From Bin5 sp965200615 (GTDB lineage: Bacteria; Chloroflexota; Anaerolineae; Caldilineales; Caldilineaceae): a DNA stretch of 64,000 nt. Made by a program: the position numbers and the translations under genes. Location: positions 2,976,001 to 3,040,000 of the forward strand of contig OZ241377.1 of the NCBI GenBank assembly GCA_965200615.1, in the 5' to 3' direction. Numbering within the stretch: position 1 is the stretch's first letter; each line of letters begins with the position of its first letter. Positions 52,288 through 61,603 of the stretch are shown here, piece after piece. Below the pieces are notes generated by a model that was not told the origin of the DNA, ran no database searches, and saw nothing but the letters and a program-made list of their open reading frames with translations.

Positions 52288-52468
52288 GCCGCCCAATCAC
52301 ATCGCAGAACAGTCCGTCCCAGACTGATACGCCATTCCCAGACAGAGATCCGCGCCTCTATTTTGCGCTGGGCCAATTTTTGCCTGAATGCCACTTGTAC
52401 AGCTCGTTCGAGTCAGGTTTCAATCCTATCTTTTTTTCAAAACCAGCACTTTCAAGGAGGAGACGTTG

Positions 52469-54151
52469 ATGTTGTCGACACGCAAGATTCCCAAGCTATG
52501 GATCATCGTGATGGCGCTGATGGCGATGGTCCTTGCCGTCTCGGCCTGTGCAGCGCCGGCAGCGGCGCCTGCGGCCGATTCGGGAGAGATGGCCGCTGAC
52601 AGCGATGACGAGATGATGGAGGAGATGCACTTCCGCGCGACGATACCGTTCTTCGCGCAGGACTGGTCGCCGCTGCGCGGCGGCGGCTGGAACATGCACT
52701 ACCTGGCGTTCTGGAACGCCGGGCCGATGTACATTGACGAGCATGGCGAACTGCATGCGTATGTCTTCAACGAATGGACCCCGAACGAGGACATGTCGCA
52801 GTGGACCTTCAAGATCGACCCGGACGCGGTCTATTCGGATGGCAGCGCCATCACTGCGCAGGACGTGGTGGCGACCTGGAATCTGATCGCGCATCCCGCT
52901 ACCACGCATCAGCGCGTTACACTGTTCCTTACGGGCGTAGTTGGCTTTGAGGATGTGTTCAACGGCGAGGCGATGGAGATGCCGGGTGTGGTCGCTCTTG
53001 ACGACAGCACTGTGCAGGTGACGCTGGAAGGGCCGGACCCGCTGTTCCATAAGAAGCTGGCCACGAACCTGATTGGTCCGGTCAAGGCTTCGGTTGCAAT
53101 CGGCGAGGACGGCTTCGAGATTGCCGAGTGGTGGCATCCGAAGAACAACCCTGTGACCAGCGGCCCCTTTATGCCCGATGAGATGGATCTGAACAAGGGT
53201 GTGGTCACCTTTGTGAAGAATCCGAACTTCTGGGTGGCAGAGCCGATGTTGGACAGATTTACGGTTACGTCGATAGAAGACAGGACAATCGTTACAACGA
53301 TGCTGGCCAATGGAGAACTGGACCAGGGTTGGCCGCCCAACGACGCCGCATCACAGGCGCTGCTGGGAGCGGACTACTTTGAATGCGGACAGGCCCCCGG
53401 CATCGGCGGCTTCTTCATGAATCCCACGATAGAGCCGACCAGTGACATCAACTTCCGCAAGGCGTTGATCCTGGCGGTAGACAGGGAGCAGATCTTCAAC
53501 CTGTCCAGCCCTGACGGCAGCGGCTGGGTACCGACGGGTGAGCCGTTGCGAGCATTGCCCGGTGCGGATCCCAACTTTGTACCGCATCCTTTCGATCCTG
53601 AGGCCGCCAAGGAAGCTATGGCCGCGTCCGCATATGCCGACGTTGCCGACGTACCCAAGATGATCCTGGCCGGCGTGAGCAGCCCCGGGACCGAGGTCCT
53701 GGCGCAGTACATGGCGGAGCAGTGGCGCCAGCTGTTCGGCATCACGGCGATTGAGATGAGCCCGCAGTTTGACAGTTGGGAAGGCCCCGGCGCGCCGTCG
53801 CTGTTCCGCGACGGCGCAGGCGTGCGTGTTCCCGATGCGGCGTTGATGCTGCTCGGTTCGCTGCACTCCTCTTCCAACCTGGCCCGCAACATCATGGGCG
53901 GCTACGCCGATCCTGAGGTGGACGCGCTGATCGAAGAGGCAGTCACCTTGGGAGCCGATGATCCGAACCGCATCGCGCTATCGCAGCAGGCGCAGCAGAT
54001 CTTCCACGACCAATATATGGTCATTCCGATCGGCACTGGCTGCGGTGGTTCGGTCAAGGGCGGCGCAATGCCTTGGGTACATGGAACCAGGCGCAACGCC
54101 GATGCTCAGTTCGTCGAGCCCTGGAAGATCTACATCGAGCATATGGAGTAA
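52469..54151 (+). CDS. Oligopeptide-type ABC solute-binding lipoprotein (family 5)
   Basis: 560 residues from the ATG at 52469 with CAAGGAGGA at 52453-52461; the reading from 52388 is too long. The leader is hydrophobic with lipobox VSAC (Cys27) and lacks twin arginines. FKIDPDAVYSDGSAITAQDV, FHKKLATNLIGPVKASVAIG, INFRKALILAVDREQIFN and YADPEVDALIEEAVTLGADD are family-5 landmarks. It binds peptides, nickel, glycosides or similar compounds in the periplasm or cell-surface space. Genes for both permeases and both ATPases follow. Confidence 0.93.
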   Translation: MLSTRKIPKLWIIVMALMAMVLAVSACAAPAAAPAADSGEMAADSDDEMMEEMHFRATIPFFAQDWSPLRGGGWNMHYLAFWNAGPMYIDEHGELHAYVFNEWTPNEDMSQWTFKIDPDAVYSDGSAITAQDVVATWNLIAHPATTHQRVTLFLTGVVGFEDVFNGEAMEMPGVVALDDSTVQVTLEGPDPLFHKKLATNLIGPVKASVAIGEDGFEIAEWWHPKNNPVTSGPFMPDEMDLNKGVVTFVKNPNFWVAEPMLDRFTVTSIEDRTIVTTMLANGELDQGWPPNDAASQALLGADYFECGQAPGIGGFFMNPTIEPTSDINFRKALILAVDREQIFNLSSPDGSGWVPTGEPLRALPGADPNFVPHPFDPEAAKEAMAASAYADVADVPKMILAGVSSPGTEVLAQYMAEQWRQLFGITAIEMSPQFDSWEGPGAPSLFRDGAGVRVPDAALMLLGSLHSSSNLARNIMGGYADPEVDALIEEAVTLGADDPNRIALSQQAQQIFHDQYMVIPIGTGCGGSVKGGAMPWVHGTRRNADAQFVEPWKIYIEHME

Positions 54152-54183
54152 CTGTCAGCGAACGCTGATATCGTGTAATGTAA

Positions 54184-54220
54184 GGGCAAGGGCGTCAAAA
54201 AACCTCTGGCGCCTTTGCCC
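54184..54220 (+). other. Hairpin after the oligopeptide SBP gene
   Basis: GGGCAAGGGCG (54184-54194) pairs with CGCCTTTGCCC (54210-54220) with one G-U and a 15-base loop. It lies 33 bases after the SBP stop and 107 before the permease; no T-tract. Same placement as the 15-bp hairpin at 33983. Confidence 0.5.
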
Positions 54221-54327
54221 GCGTATACCAGTCAAGCCCGTACAACATCCCATGAGGGCGATTTCGCCTCACACCGGTACTCGCATTCCCGATACAGAAT
54301 CCTGGTTCCGGCCTTGAAGGAATATCA

Positions 54328-55293
54328 ATGGGTCAATACATCCTGCGCCGCATTCTCTATTGGATCCCGGCGCTGCTGCTGCTTGCGCTGTCTGTGTATG
54401 CTTTGGCCTTTTACGGCGCGGGGGATCCGATCAAGCTGATGTTCCTGCGTGAAGAGGGTGATGTGACCTATGACGCCCAGCGGTTGGATGCCATCCGCCG
54501 GGAGAAGGGCTTGGACCGCCCCTTCCTCGTGCAGTTCGGGGAGTACACCTGGCATCTGGTGCAGGGCGACCTGGGCATGTCGGTAATTTCGGGGCGCTCC
54601 GTCAATGACATGGTCGGCGCGACCGCGCCCGTCTCGTTCCAGATCGGGATCGCAACGGTGATCCTGGTCGCGATCCTTGGTATCCCATTAGGCATATTAG
54701 CCGGCCTCAACCACAACAATTGGATAGACAACTCGATACTCGGCTCCGCGCTCTTCATCAGCGGTGTACCCAGCTATGTAGTGGGACCGATGCTGATGGT
54801 CTTTCTGGTATTGGGTTTGGGCATTATGAAGACGACGCCTTATGGGTGGGAAGGCCTGTTTAGCAAGAAGGCGATCCTGCCCATGTTCGTCATGGTGTTT
54901 GGCTCGATCGCGATCATCATTCGCCAGACGCGGTCAGGTGTGCTGGAGGTTTTGTCAGAGGACTATGTGCGGACGGCGCGGGCCAAGGGCGTGCCAGAGT
55001 TCATGGTGATTGTCCGTCACATGTTGAGGCCGGTGCTTACTCCGGTGGTTACGGTACTGGGGCAGATGTTGATCGGAATCGTAAACGGCGCAATCATCGT
55101 AGAGAAGATTTTTGGAATCCCCGGGCTGGGCCGATTGACCATCGACTTTACTTACGGTGTAGACTATCCCGTCATTGTGGCGATCACGTTGATCGGCGCT
55201 TTCCTGGTGATGGCGTTGAACTTGCTGGTGGATATCACCTATCCGTTGCTGGATCCGCGGGCGGCCCAGGCCATGACTGGCGTAGAAGACTAA
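54328..55293 (+). CDS. Oligopeptide-type ABC permease (DppB/OppB)
   Basis: 321 residues, AAGGA before the ATG. MGQYILRRILYWIPALLLLA is the usual first helix. The GLDRPFLVQFGEYTWHLVQG loop and RTARAKGVPEFMVIVRHMLR (EAA-like) show the DppB family; VEKIFGIPGLGRLTIDF is its common signature near residue 260. Forms the channel with the next permease. Confidence 0.93.
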   Translation: MGQYILRRILYWIPALLLLALSVYALAFYGAGDPIKLMFLREEGDVTYDAQRLDAIRREKGLDRPFLVQFGEYTWHLVQGDLGMSVISGRSVNDMVGATAPVSFQIGIATVILVAILGIPLGILAGLNHNNWIDNSILGSALFISGVPSYVVGPMLMVFLVLGLGIMKTTPYGWEGLFSKKAILPMFVMVFGSIAIIIRQTRSGVLEVLSEDYVRTARAKGVPEFMVIVRHMLRPVLTPVVTVLGQMLIGIVNGAIIVEKIFGIPGLGRLTIDFTYGVDYPVIVAITLIGAFLVMALNLLVDITYPLLDPRAAQAMTGVED

Positions 55294-55398
55294 TGTTCCT
55301 CAGGGCAACAGATAGAAATCAAGTTTCTAAAATTTGAACGAGTTCGCAGGGATGCATTGGGTGCAGAGCACGAATAGAAAACGGTCAAGCGGTGAGGA

Positions 55399-56370
55399 AT
55401 GACGACCCAGGAAATTACGGCAACGAGCGATATCGAAATAGCTGAGGCCAGCCGCACTAATCTCTGGCGGGATGCGGTGGCGCGATTGGCTGCGAATCGT
55501 CTGGCCGTCGTGGCCATTTTGCCGATTGTACTTCTGTTTTTCATCGCAGCTTTCGGCCCCTACCTGACCCCCTATGATTTTCTGGCACAGGACTTTACGG
55601 CGCGGCTGGCTTCACCATCCAGTGAACACTGGCTTGGTACCGACGAGTTGGGACGCGACGTTTTCAGCCGCATCCTCTACGGCGCACGTACAGCCGTTTC
55701 AGTGGGCCTTGTTTCGACTGCGATCAGCTTGATCGTCGGGCTGGTGATGGGTTCGCTGGCAGGTTACCTGGGGGGACGGGTCGACATGCTGGTCGTTTGG
55801 CTGACCGACGTGACGCGCTCGATGCCGGCGCTGCTGCTGGCGATCGTGATCAACCTGACGCTCAAGGTACCGCTTGAAGCCTGGATGGAGCAGATGTATC
55901 TTGCGTCCAAGAACACCTTCTTCCGCCAGACGATGTGGGTGGACCTGGTGCTGGTCTTCGGTGCGCTGGCGTTGATCCAGTGGCCCGGCTATGCCCGCCT
56001 GATCCGGGGCCAGATATTGTCGATCCGCAGCCGAAACTACGTGCTGGCCGCGCGCGCCCTGGGCATGCCGACGGGGCGAATCCTTATTCGCTACGTAATT
56101 CCCAATGCCATGGGACCGCTGATTGTTGCGGTCAGCGCCGGGATGGGGGGCGCAATGGTGCTCGAATCGGCGTTCAGTTTTCTGGGCGTCGGTGTGCAGC
56201 TGCCCATCCCCAGTTGGGGGAAGATGATCAGTGACGGTCTGCGTATGTGGCAGACGCATCCTCACCTGCTGGTCGGCCCGGCAGTGATGATGGCGGTGAT
56301 CACGGTCTCCTTTGCCTGGCTGGGCGACGGCCTTAACGATGCGCTCAATCCCCGCCAGTGGGGAGGGTAA
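55399..56370 (+). CDS. Oligopeptide-type ABC permease (DppC/OppC)
   Basis: 323 residues, GGTGAGGA before the ATG. ARLASPSSEHWLGTDELGRD is the typical entrance loop near residue 70; LAARALGMPTGRILIRYVIP the EAA-type loop; LESAFSFLGVGVQLPIPSWG the C-terminal signature. An extra cytoplasmic or periplasmic loop (VPLEAWMEQMYLASKNTFFR) lies in the middle. Partner of 54328. Confidence 0.93.
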   Translation: MTTQEITATSDIEIAEASRTNLWRDAVARLAANRLAVVAILPIVLLFFIAAFGPYLTPYDFLAQDFTARLASPSSEHWLGTDELGRDVFSRILYGARTAVSVGLVSTAISLIVGLVMGSLAGYLGGRVDMLVVWLTDVTRSMPALLLAIVINLTLKVPLEAWMEQMYLASKNTFFRQTMWVDLVLVFGALALIQWPGYARLIRGQILSIRSRNYVLAARALGMPTGRILIRYVIPNAMGPLIVAVSAGMGGAMVLESAFSFLGVGVQLPIPSWGKMISDGLRMWQTHPHLLVGPAVMMAVITVSFAWLGDGLNDALNPRQWGG

Positions 56371-56436
56371 CGGCGGCAGTAACTTTCATTTTGCCAGGGC
56401 GATTAACGATTTTCTCCGGCCGGACGCCGGCCACTT

Positions 56437-57480
56437 ATGGCGGAAGCTACGACGGAAACCATGTCCGTTCTTCTTGATGTGCAGGACTTGCAGACCCGTT
56501 TCAGTGTGCGTAAGGGTTCCATCTACGCCGTCAACGGTGTCTCCTTCAAACTGGAAGAAGGGGAGACGTTGGCCGTGGTCGGCGAAAGCGGCTGCGGCAA
56601 GAGCGTGACGATGCTGAGCCTGGTACGGCTATTGCCGCCGGCGGCAAGCATCGAGAACGGGCAGGTGCTGCTGCGGGGCGAAGATCTGTTGCAGATCAAC
56701 CAGCGCCAGTTGCGTGACGTGCGCGGCGGCCAGATCGGCATGATCTTCCAGGATCCGATGACCTCGCTCAACCCGTTTATCAACATCGGCACGCAGATGG
56801 CCGAGCCGCTTATCTATCACCGGGGAATGAGCAAGAAGGAGGCGTTGGCGCGCAGCGCGGAACTCCTGGAGATGGTGGGAATTCCCGACGGCGAGGCGCG
56901 GTTGCGTGAATACCCGCACCAGTTCTCGGGCGGTATGCGCCAGCGGGTCATGATCGCGATGTCGATGTCGTGCGAGCCCTCGGTTCTCATCGCCGACGAG
57001 CCGACGACTGCCCTGGACGTTACAATCCAGGCGCAGATCGTCGAGCTGGTCAAAGAGTTGCGCGACCGGTCTGGTGTGGCGGTGATCTGGATTACGCACG
57101 ATCTGAGCGTGGTGGCGGGCATCGCCGACCGGGTCATCGTTATGTATGCCGGCTACATCGTTGAGGAGGCGCCGGTCGACGCGCTGTTCGAGGATCCGCG
57201 CCATCCATATACAGTCGGACTGATGGGGGCGTTGCCCAGTCTGGAGGGAGAGACGGGCACTCGCCTGACGACGATCGGTGGGTCGCCGCCCGACCTGGAG
57301 GACCTGCCTGATTTTTGCCCCTTTCACACGCGCTGCCCGTATGCCATCGACCGCTGCCGGACGGAAAACCCGATGCTGGAACCGGTCGCCGATGCCAGTG
57401 ACAGAGGGCATCGTGCGGCCTGTTGGGTCGATATTCGCGATGTGAAAGTCCAGACTGACACTGCACCTGCCGGCGGCTAG
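56437..57480 (+). CDS. Oligopeptide-type ABC ATPase (DppD/OppD)
   Basis: 347 residues. Walker A GESGCGKS near residue 50, Q-loop MIFQDPMTSLNPF, signature FSGGMRQRVMIAMSM, Walker B VLIADEPTTALDVTIQAQ, H-loop VIWITHDLSVVAGIAD. The C-terminal oligopeptide extension holds the Cys-rich CPFHTRCPYAIDRC. The ATG at 56437 has no clear SD; the ATG at 56461 (MSVLLDVQDL) is possible. Confidence 0.95.
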   Translation: MAEATTETMSVLLDVQDLQTRFSVRKGSIYAVNGVSFKLEEGETLAVVGESGCGKSVTMLSLVRLLPPAASIENGQVLLRGEDLLQINQRQLRDVRGGQIGMIFQDPMTSLNPFINIGTQMAEPLIYHRGMSKKEALARSAELLEMVGIPDGEARLREYPHQFSGGMRQRVMIAMSMSCEPSVLIADEPTTALDVTIQAQIVELVKELRDRSGVAVIWITHDLSVVAGIADRVIVMYAGYIVEEAPVDALFEDPRHPYTVGLMGALPSLEGETGTRLTTIGGSPPDLEDLPDFCPFHTRCPYAIDRCRTENPMLEPVADASDRGHRAACWVDIRDVKVQTDTAPAGG

Positions 57481-57528
57481 CGGGGAAGAACTCCCAGTGG
57501 ACGCATTACCTGTCCCAGATTCCAGGAT

Positions 57529-58521
57529 ATGAGCCAAACAGAGAGTAGCAACGGCGCCCCCCTTGTGCGGGTGGAAAATCTGACCAAACATTTCTCCGTG
57601 CGCATAGGCGCTTACGGTGAGACCAAGGCCACGGTCCATGCGTTGGACGATGTATCCTTTGACGTACAGCGGGGTGAAACGCTGGGGCTGGTGGGCGAGT
57701 CGGGCTGCGGCAAGTCGACCGCCGGGCTGACGCTGCTTCAGTTGCATCGACCAACCTCCGGGAAGGTCTTTTTCGACGAGAGCGAGGTTACCGGGCTGTC
57801 GGACAAGGAGATGCGCCCGCTGCGCAGGCGGATGCAGATTATCTTCCAGGATCCGTATTCGACGCTCAGCCCGCGTATGACGATTGGTAATGCGATCGGC
57901 GAGCCGCTCTGGCTGCACGAGCTGGCAAGCGGACAGGAGGCGCAGGAACGGATCGCAAAGTTGCTCGACGACGTTGGCCTGAACCCGGCCTTCGCCTTTC
58001 GCTACCCGCACGAGTTTTCCGGCGGTCAGCGCCAACGCGTGTGTATTGCCCGATCGCTTGCGTGTGAGCCGGAGTTCATCGTTTGCGACGAGCCGATATC
58101 GGCGCTGGACGTGTCGATTCAGGCCCAGATCATCAATCTACTGCAGGACCTGCAGGAAGAGTACCATCTCACTTACCTCTTTATCGCGCACGATCTGGCC
58201 GTGGTGCGCCATATCAGCGACAGGGTGGCGGTGATGTACCTGGGCCGCGTCGTGGAGATGGCGCCCAAAGAGAAACTGTTTGACAACCCCCTGCATCCCT
58301 ATACAAATGCGCTGTTGCTGTCGGTGCCTGTGCCCAATCCTCGCCAGGAACGGCAGCGCGAACACACTGTAATTCAGGGCAACGTGCCGAGCGCGATCAG
58401 TCCACCCAGCGGTTGCCGCTTTCATCCCCGCTGTCCACTTGCCTTTGAGCCGTGCGATCACGAGGTGCCCGAGTGGCGGGAAGTAGAATCCGGCCACTGG
58501 GTCGCATGCCACGCCGTGTGA
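57529..58521 (+). CDS. Oligopeptide-type ABC ATPase (DppF/OppF)
   Basis: 330 residues. Walker A GESGCGKSTAGLTLLQ near residue 65, Q-loop IIFQDPYSTLSPR, signature FSGGQRQRVCIARSLA, Walker B FIVCDEPISALDVSIQAQ, H-loop LFIAHDLAVVRHISD, C-terminal GCRFHPRCPLAFEPC. It completes the five-gene transporter 52469-58521 with DppD. The ATG is 49 bases after the DppD stop. Confidence 0.95.
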   Translation: MSQTESSNGAPLVRVENLTKHFSVRIGAYGETKATVHALDDVSFDVQRGETLGLVGESGCGKSTAGLTLLQLHRPTSGKVFFDESEVTGLSDKEMRPLRRRMQIIFQDPYSTLSPRMTIGNAIGEPLWLHELASGQEAQERIAKLLDDVGLNPAFAFRYPHEFSGGQRQRVCIARSLACEPEFIVCDEPISALDVSIQAQIINLLQDLQEEYHLTYLFIAHDLAVVRHISDRVAVMYLGRVVEMAPKEKLFDNPLHPYTNALLLSVPVPNPRQERQREHTVIQGNVPSAISPPSGCRFHPRCPLAFEPCDHEVPEWREVESGHWVACHAV

Positions 58522-58660
58522 CAAACCGGAGGCTGGCGGTACGCGCATCGCCACTGGCAACCAGACCTCGCATGACATGCCTGCTGGCAGCGGCACACAG
58601 ACTGGAAATCTACGATTGTTTGTTTCCACCCTTCCTTCACCAAACTGAGTAGGCTGGCAG

Positions 58661-59845
58661 ATGGATAAGGTCCTTGCGGGCGACTATCAGATTCTGGCGG
58701 AGTCGCCCGATCCGGATACGGTGTATACCGGGTCGCCTTGCCTCGCGCAGCTGCCGTCGGGCCGTCTGATTGCCAGTTTTGAGTGGTTCCGCCCGCAGCC
58801 GCTGGTTGAGAAGATCCCTGATCAGCTTGAGATTCTGGTGAGTGACGATGATGGGCGCCAGTGGCGCGGGACCGCAGTTCTGGACATCATCTGGCCTTCG
58901 CTGTTTGCGGTCGGAGAGACACTGTACTGTATTGGGAACCGCCGGCTGAGCCGGGAGATCGTCATTGCCCGGTCCGAGAACGGAGGCGAAAGCTGGAGCG
59001 AACCGTCGCAACTGTTTGGCGGACGTCATCACAACGCTCCCACCAGCATTCTATTCAGGCAAGGATACGTCTACCGCGCTTTCGAGACCTGCCCGGTAGG
59101 CGATGACGCGGTCGGCAGAAGCCAGTGGGAGTCGCTGGTGGTGGCGGGCGATCTGTCGCGTGACCTGCTGGATCCGTCGGCGTGGCGGATGTCCAACAAG
59201 GTCCCTTTTCCGGGCGTGCCGGACGTGCTCAGCCAGCGGAGGTACCAGGCAAGCGCGGCGGACAAGGTGGTGGAGGACTGCTTCATCGAGGGCAACATCA
59301 TCGACGTGCGGGGGGAGATGCGGGTGCTGTTGCGCACGATCATTGATGGGCATACCACCGGAGGGATTGCCTCAGTATGCAGCCTTGAGGACGACGGCGA
59401 GAAGCTGGAATATCGCTTTGTCCAGTTTTACCCAATGCCGGGCGCGCAGTGTAAGTTTCACATTGTATTTGACGAAGTGAGCGACCTCTTTTGGACGACG
59501 GTGTGTCTGCCGACCGATACCTGGCAGGAGCGAGAGCCGTTGCGCAGGGCCGGTTTCGCCAGCCCGCCCGGCAACGAGAGGCGTATCCTGATGTTGATGT
59601 ACAGCCTCGACGCCCTGAACTGGTTCCAGGCCGGTTGCGTGGCGATGAGCCGCAGCATTTTCGAAGCCTTCAGCTATGCTTCGCAACTGATCCGGGGCAA
59701 CGATCTGCTGGTAATATCGCGCACGTCTCAGGGAGGGTTCAACCAGCATGACACAAATCTTGTCACGTTGCATCACATCGAGAATTTCAGAGAATTGGCT
59801 CTCGATCTGAAGCCGTCCTACAGCAGGGGTTCGCCCAAGAGCTGA
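58661..59845 (+). CDS. BNR/sialidase-like propeller protein
   Basis: 394 residues. VYTGSPCLAQLPSGRLIASF and ARSENGGESWSEPSQLFGGR (an Asp box) mark a beta-propeller like the sialidase-type protein at 50833. LVSDDDGRQWRG near residue 60 is a second, degenerate Asp box. No leader peptide and no convincing Arg triad. It follows the peptide-type transporter, so that transporter may carry a glycoconjugate rather than a peptide. Weak SD (GCTGGCAG) before the ATG. Confidence 0.65.
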   Translation: MDKVLAGDYQILAESPDPDTVYTGSPCLAQLPSGRLIASFEWFRPQPLVEKIPDQLEILVSDDDGRQWRGTAVLDIIWPSLFAVGETLYCIGNRRLSREIVIARSENGGESWSEPSQLFGGRHHNAPTSILFRQGYVYRAFETCPVGDDAVGRSQWESLVVAGDLSRDLLDPSAWRMSNKVPFPGVPDVLSQRRYQASAADKVVEDCFIEGNIIDVRGEMRVLLRTIIDGHTTGGIASVCSLEDDGEKLEYRFVQFYPMPGAQCKFHIVFDEVSDLFWTTVCLPTDTWQEREPLRRAGFASPPGNERRILMLMYSLDALNWFQAGCVAMSRSIFEAFSYASQLIRGNDLLVISRTSQGGFNQHDTNLVTLHHIENFRELALDLKPSYSRGSPKS

Positions 59846-59876
59846 CAGATCATAAAGGGTAAAAGGGGGCAGGAAA

Positions 59877-60971
59877 ATGAAACTGGGCACATTCATGATG
59901 CCGCTGCATCCGCCGGAGAAGGACCGCACGCTCGGATTTGAAGAGGATATCGAGTTTGTGGTGCGGGCGGACGAGTTGGGATTCACAGAAGCATGGATCG
60001 GCCAGCATCACACGCTGGCGTGGGAACCGATTCCTTCGAATGATGTCTTTATCGCCAATGTGCTGCCGCGTACCAAGAATATCCGGCTCGGCAGCGGTGT
60101 CTCGATATTGCCTCAGCATCATCCTGTCAATGTTGCAGTGCGCCTGGCATATCTGGACCATTTGTCTCGCGGCCGCATCAACTGTGGTTTCGGCCAGGGT
60201 GGTGTGCCAACCGACTGGGGGCTTTTCGATCTGCCCGATCCGGCGACGCAAGGTCTGATGACAGTCGAGAGCATCGACATGATCCTCAAGCTATGGCAGA
60301 CCGACCCTCCCTTTGATTTCGAGGGGGACTTCTACCATATCAAGCTTGAAGGGGGAAACCCTGAGCTTGGAATCGGGGAACTGTTGCAGCCCTACCAGAA
60401 GCCGCACCCTCCCGTTGGTATGAGCATCATTCGCGGCCAATCGCGGGCGGCCTACATGGCTGGCGAACGGGGCTACATGCCGATCAGCACGAACGTGGTG
60501 GCCGGCTCCACGCTCGCCGAGCACTGGCAGACCTATTGCAAAGGCGCCGCTGATGCAGGGCGGGCTGAGCCGAACCGGGAAATCTGGCGCGTGTCGCGCA
60601 GCATCTTCATCGATGAGACGACCGAAGCTGCCTGGGAACGGGCGAGCAGCGGCGCGCTGGCAGGTTCAATGGCCTACTTGCGCTGGCTGATCGATTCAGC
60701 CAACATGCTCAGCGTTCTGAAGGGCGACCCAGAGATGCCCGACGAAGACGTGACGGTTGATTACATGCTGAAGAAGCTGTGCATCATCGGGGACAAGGAG
60801 GAGTGCCTGCGCCGGCTGCACGAACTGTATGAAGAGACGGGCGGCTGGGGCACGCTGCTCATGATCGCGCATGACTGGGACGACAAAGATAGATGGCTGG
60901 CCTGCATGGAGACGCTGGCTAACGAAATTGTGCCTGCGTTGCCAGAAGCACATGTGGATGAAGGCCAATAA
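59877..60971 (+). CDS. Luciferase-like (LLM class) flavin-dependent oxidoreductase
   Basis: 364 residues. MKLGTFMMPLHPPEKDRTLG, RADELGFTEAWIGQHHTLAW, IRLGSGVSILPQHHPVNVAV, RLAYLDHLSRGRINCGFGQG and LWQTDPPFDFEGDFYHIK give the (beta/alpha)8 flavin monooxygenase barrel of the LLM class. The family uses reduced FMN or F420 and O2 to oxidise small substrates. EETGGWGTLLMIAHDWDDK is the C-terminal strand. Follows the propeller gene by 31 bases; probably the same transcript. Confidence 0.9.
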   Translation: MKLGTFMMPLHPPEKDRTLGFEEDIEFVVRADELGFTEAWIGQHHTLAWEPIPSNDVFIANVLPRTKNIRLGSGVSILPQHHPVNVAVRLAYLDHLSRGRINCGFGQGGVPTDWGLFDLPDPATQGLMTVESIDMILKLWQTDPPFDFEGDFYHIKLEGGNPELGIGELLQPYQKPHPPVGMSIIRGQSRAAYMAGERGYMPISTNVVAGSTLAEHWQTYCKGAADAGRAEPNREIWRVSRSIFIDETTEAAWERASSGALAGSMAYLRWLIDSANMLSVLKGDPEMPDEDVTVDYMLKKLCIIGDKEECLRRLHELYEETGGWGTLLMIAHDWDDKDRWLACMETLANEIVPALPEAHVDEGQ

Positions 60972-61021
60972 ACGCCTCTTGTCCGGTACTGTAGGCATTC
61001 CACCAAACAGGGAGGATTAGG

Positions 61022-61510
61022 ATGAGAGTTTCGAGAGCTCTTTTGGGTATAGCGCTGTTTGCTTTCGCGCTGATGATTGGTCCAATGTGGACAACTGGTA
61101 CAACTCACGCAAGTGCTTTGAAGGAACTGTCTTCTTTTGAACAGCTTTCTGAGTCAGCACACAAAGCATCGTATGCCGAGTTGGTGTTTCACCACCTCAG
61201 GTATGAGGGCCAGTCTGTCTATTTCAAAGGGAAGCTTCTTCGAGTTTTCCATGACGATAGTAGAATGGGCTACAATTACGAACTGATTGTTCAGGTATAC
61301 GGTACTCCCGATATCGATGCGTCTAGCAAGAGGTTCAATCTCGTCCACTTAGCTTACTTGGATATCTATGACGTGCCTTGGGATTCGCTTCCTGAAGGAA
61401 CGGAAATTGAATTCGTAGCGACAATGATATCGATGGTGGAAATAGAACTAGGAAACGGGGATACCGTTACTAGGCCCTTGATGGTAGTCGAGTATGTAAG
61501 ACTAACTTAA
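61022..61510 (+). CDS. Secreted protein of unknown function
   Basis: 162 residues, GGGAGGA before the ATG. The signal peptide (ALLGIALFAFALMIGPMW) probably ends at THA near residue 30. The mature part has mixed strands and helices (YAELVFHHLRYEGQSVYFKG, YNYELIVQVYGTPDIDASSK) and no motif I recognise; a weak OB-fold-like pattern (VYFKGKLLRV...GTEIEFVATMISMVE) is possible. It is visibly AT-richer than its neighbours, a hint of separate origin. Function unknown. Confidence 0.7.
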   Translation: MRVSRALLGIALFAFALMIGPMWTTGTTHASALKELSSFEQLSESAHKASYAELVFHHLRYEGQSVYFKGKLLRVFHDDSRMGYNYELIVQVYGTPDIDASSKRFNLVHLAYLDIYDVPWDSLPEGTEIEFVATMISMVEIELGNGDTVTRPLMVVEYVRLT

Positions 61511-61603
61511 ACACACAATACTGGGCAAAGTTAACTCGCTGATTTTCTCGTACAGATTTCTTTTTTGGACTTTGCCATCTCTTTGGAGGAGGAATAAAGC
61601 CGC

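Noticed and set aside
52420..52440. T-run before the oligopeptide SBP as a terminator
   Set aside because: The seven-T run has no stable GC-rich stem in front of it and lies in the leader of the downstream gene.
56629..58035. 468-residue open frame on the minus strand
   Set aside because: It runs opposite the two oligopeptide ATPase genes, whose Walker and signature motifs are clear.
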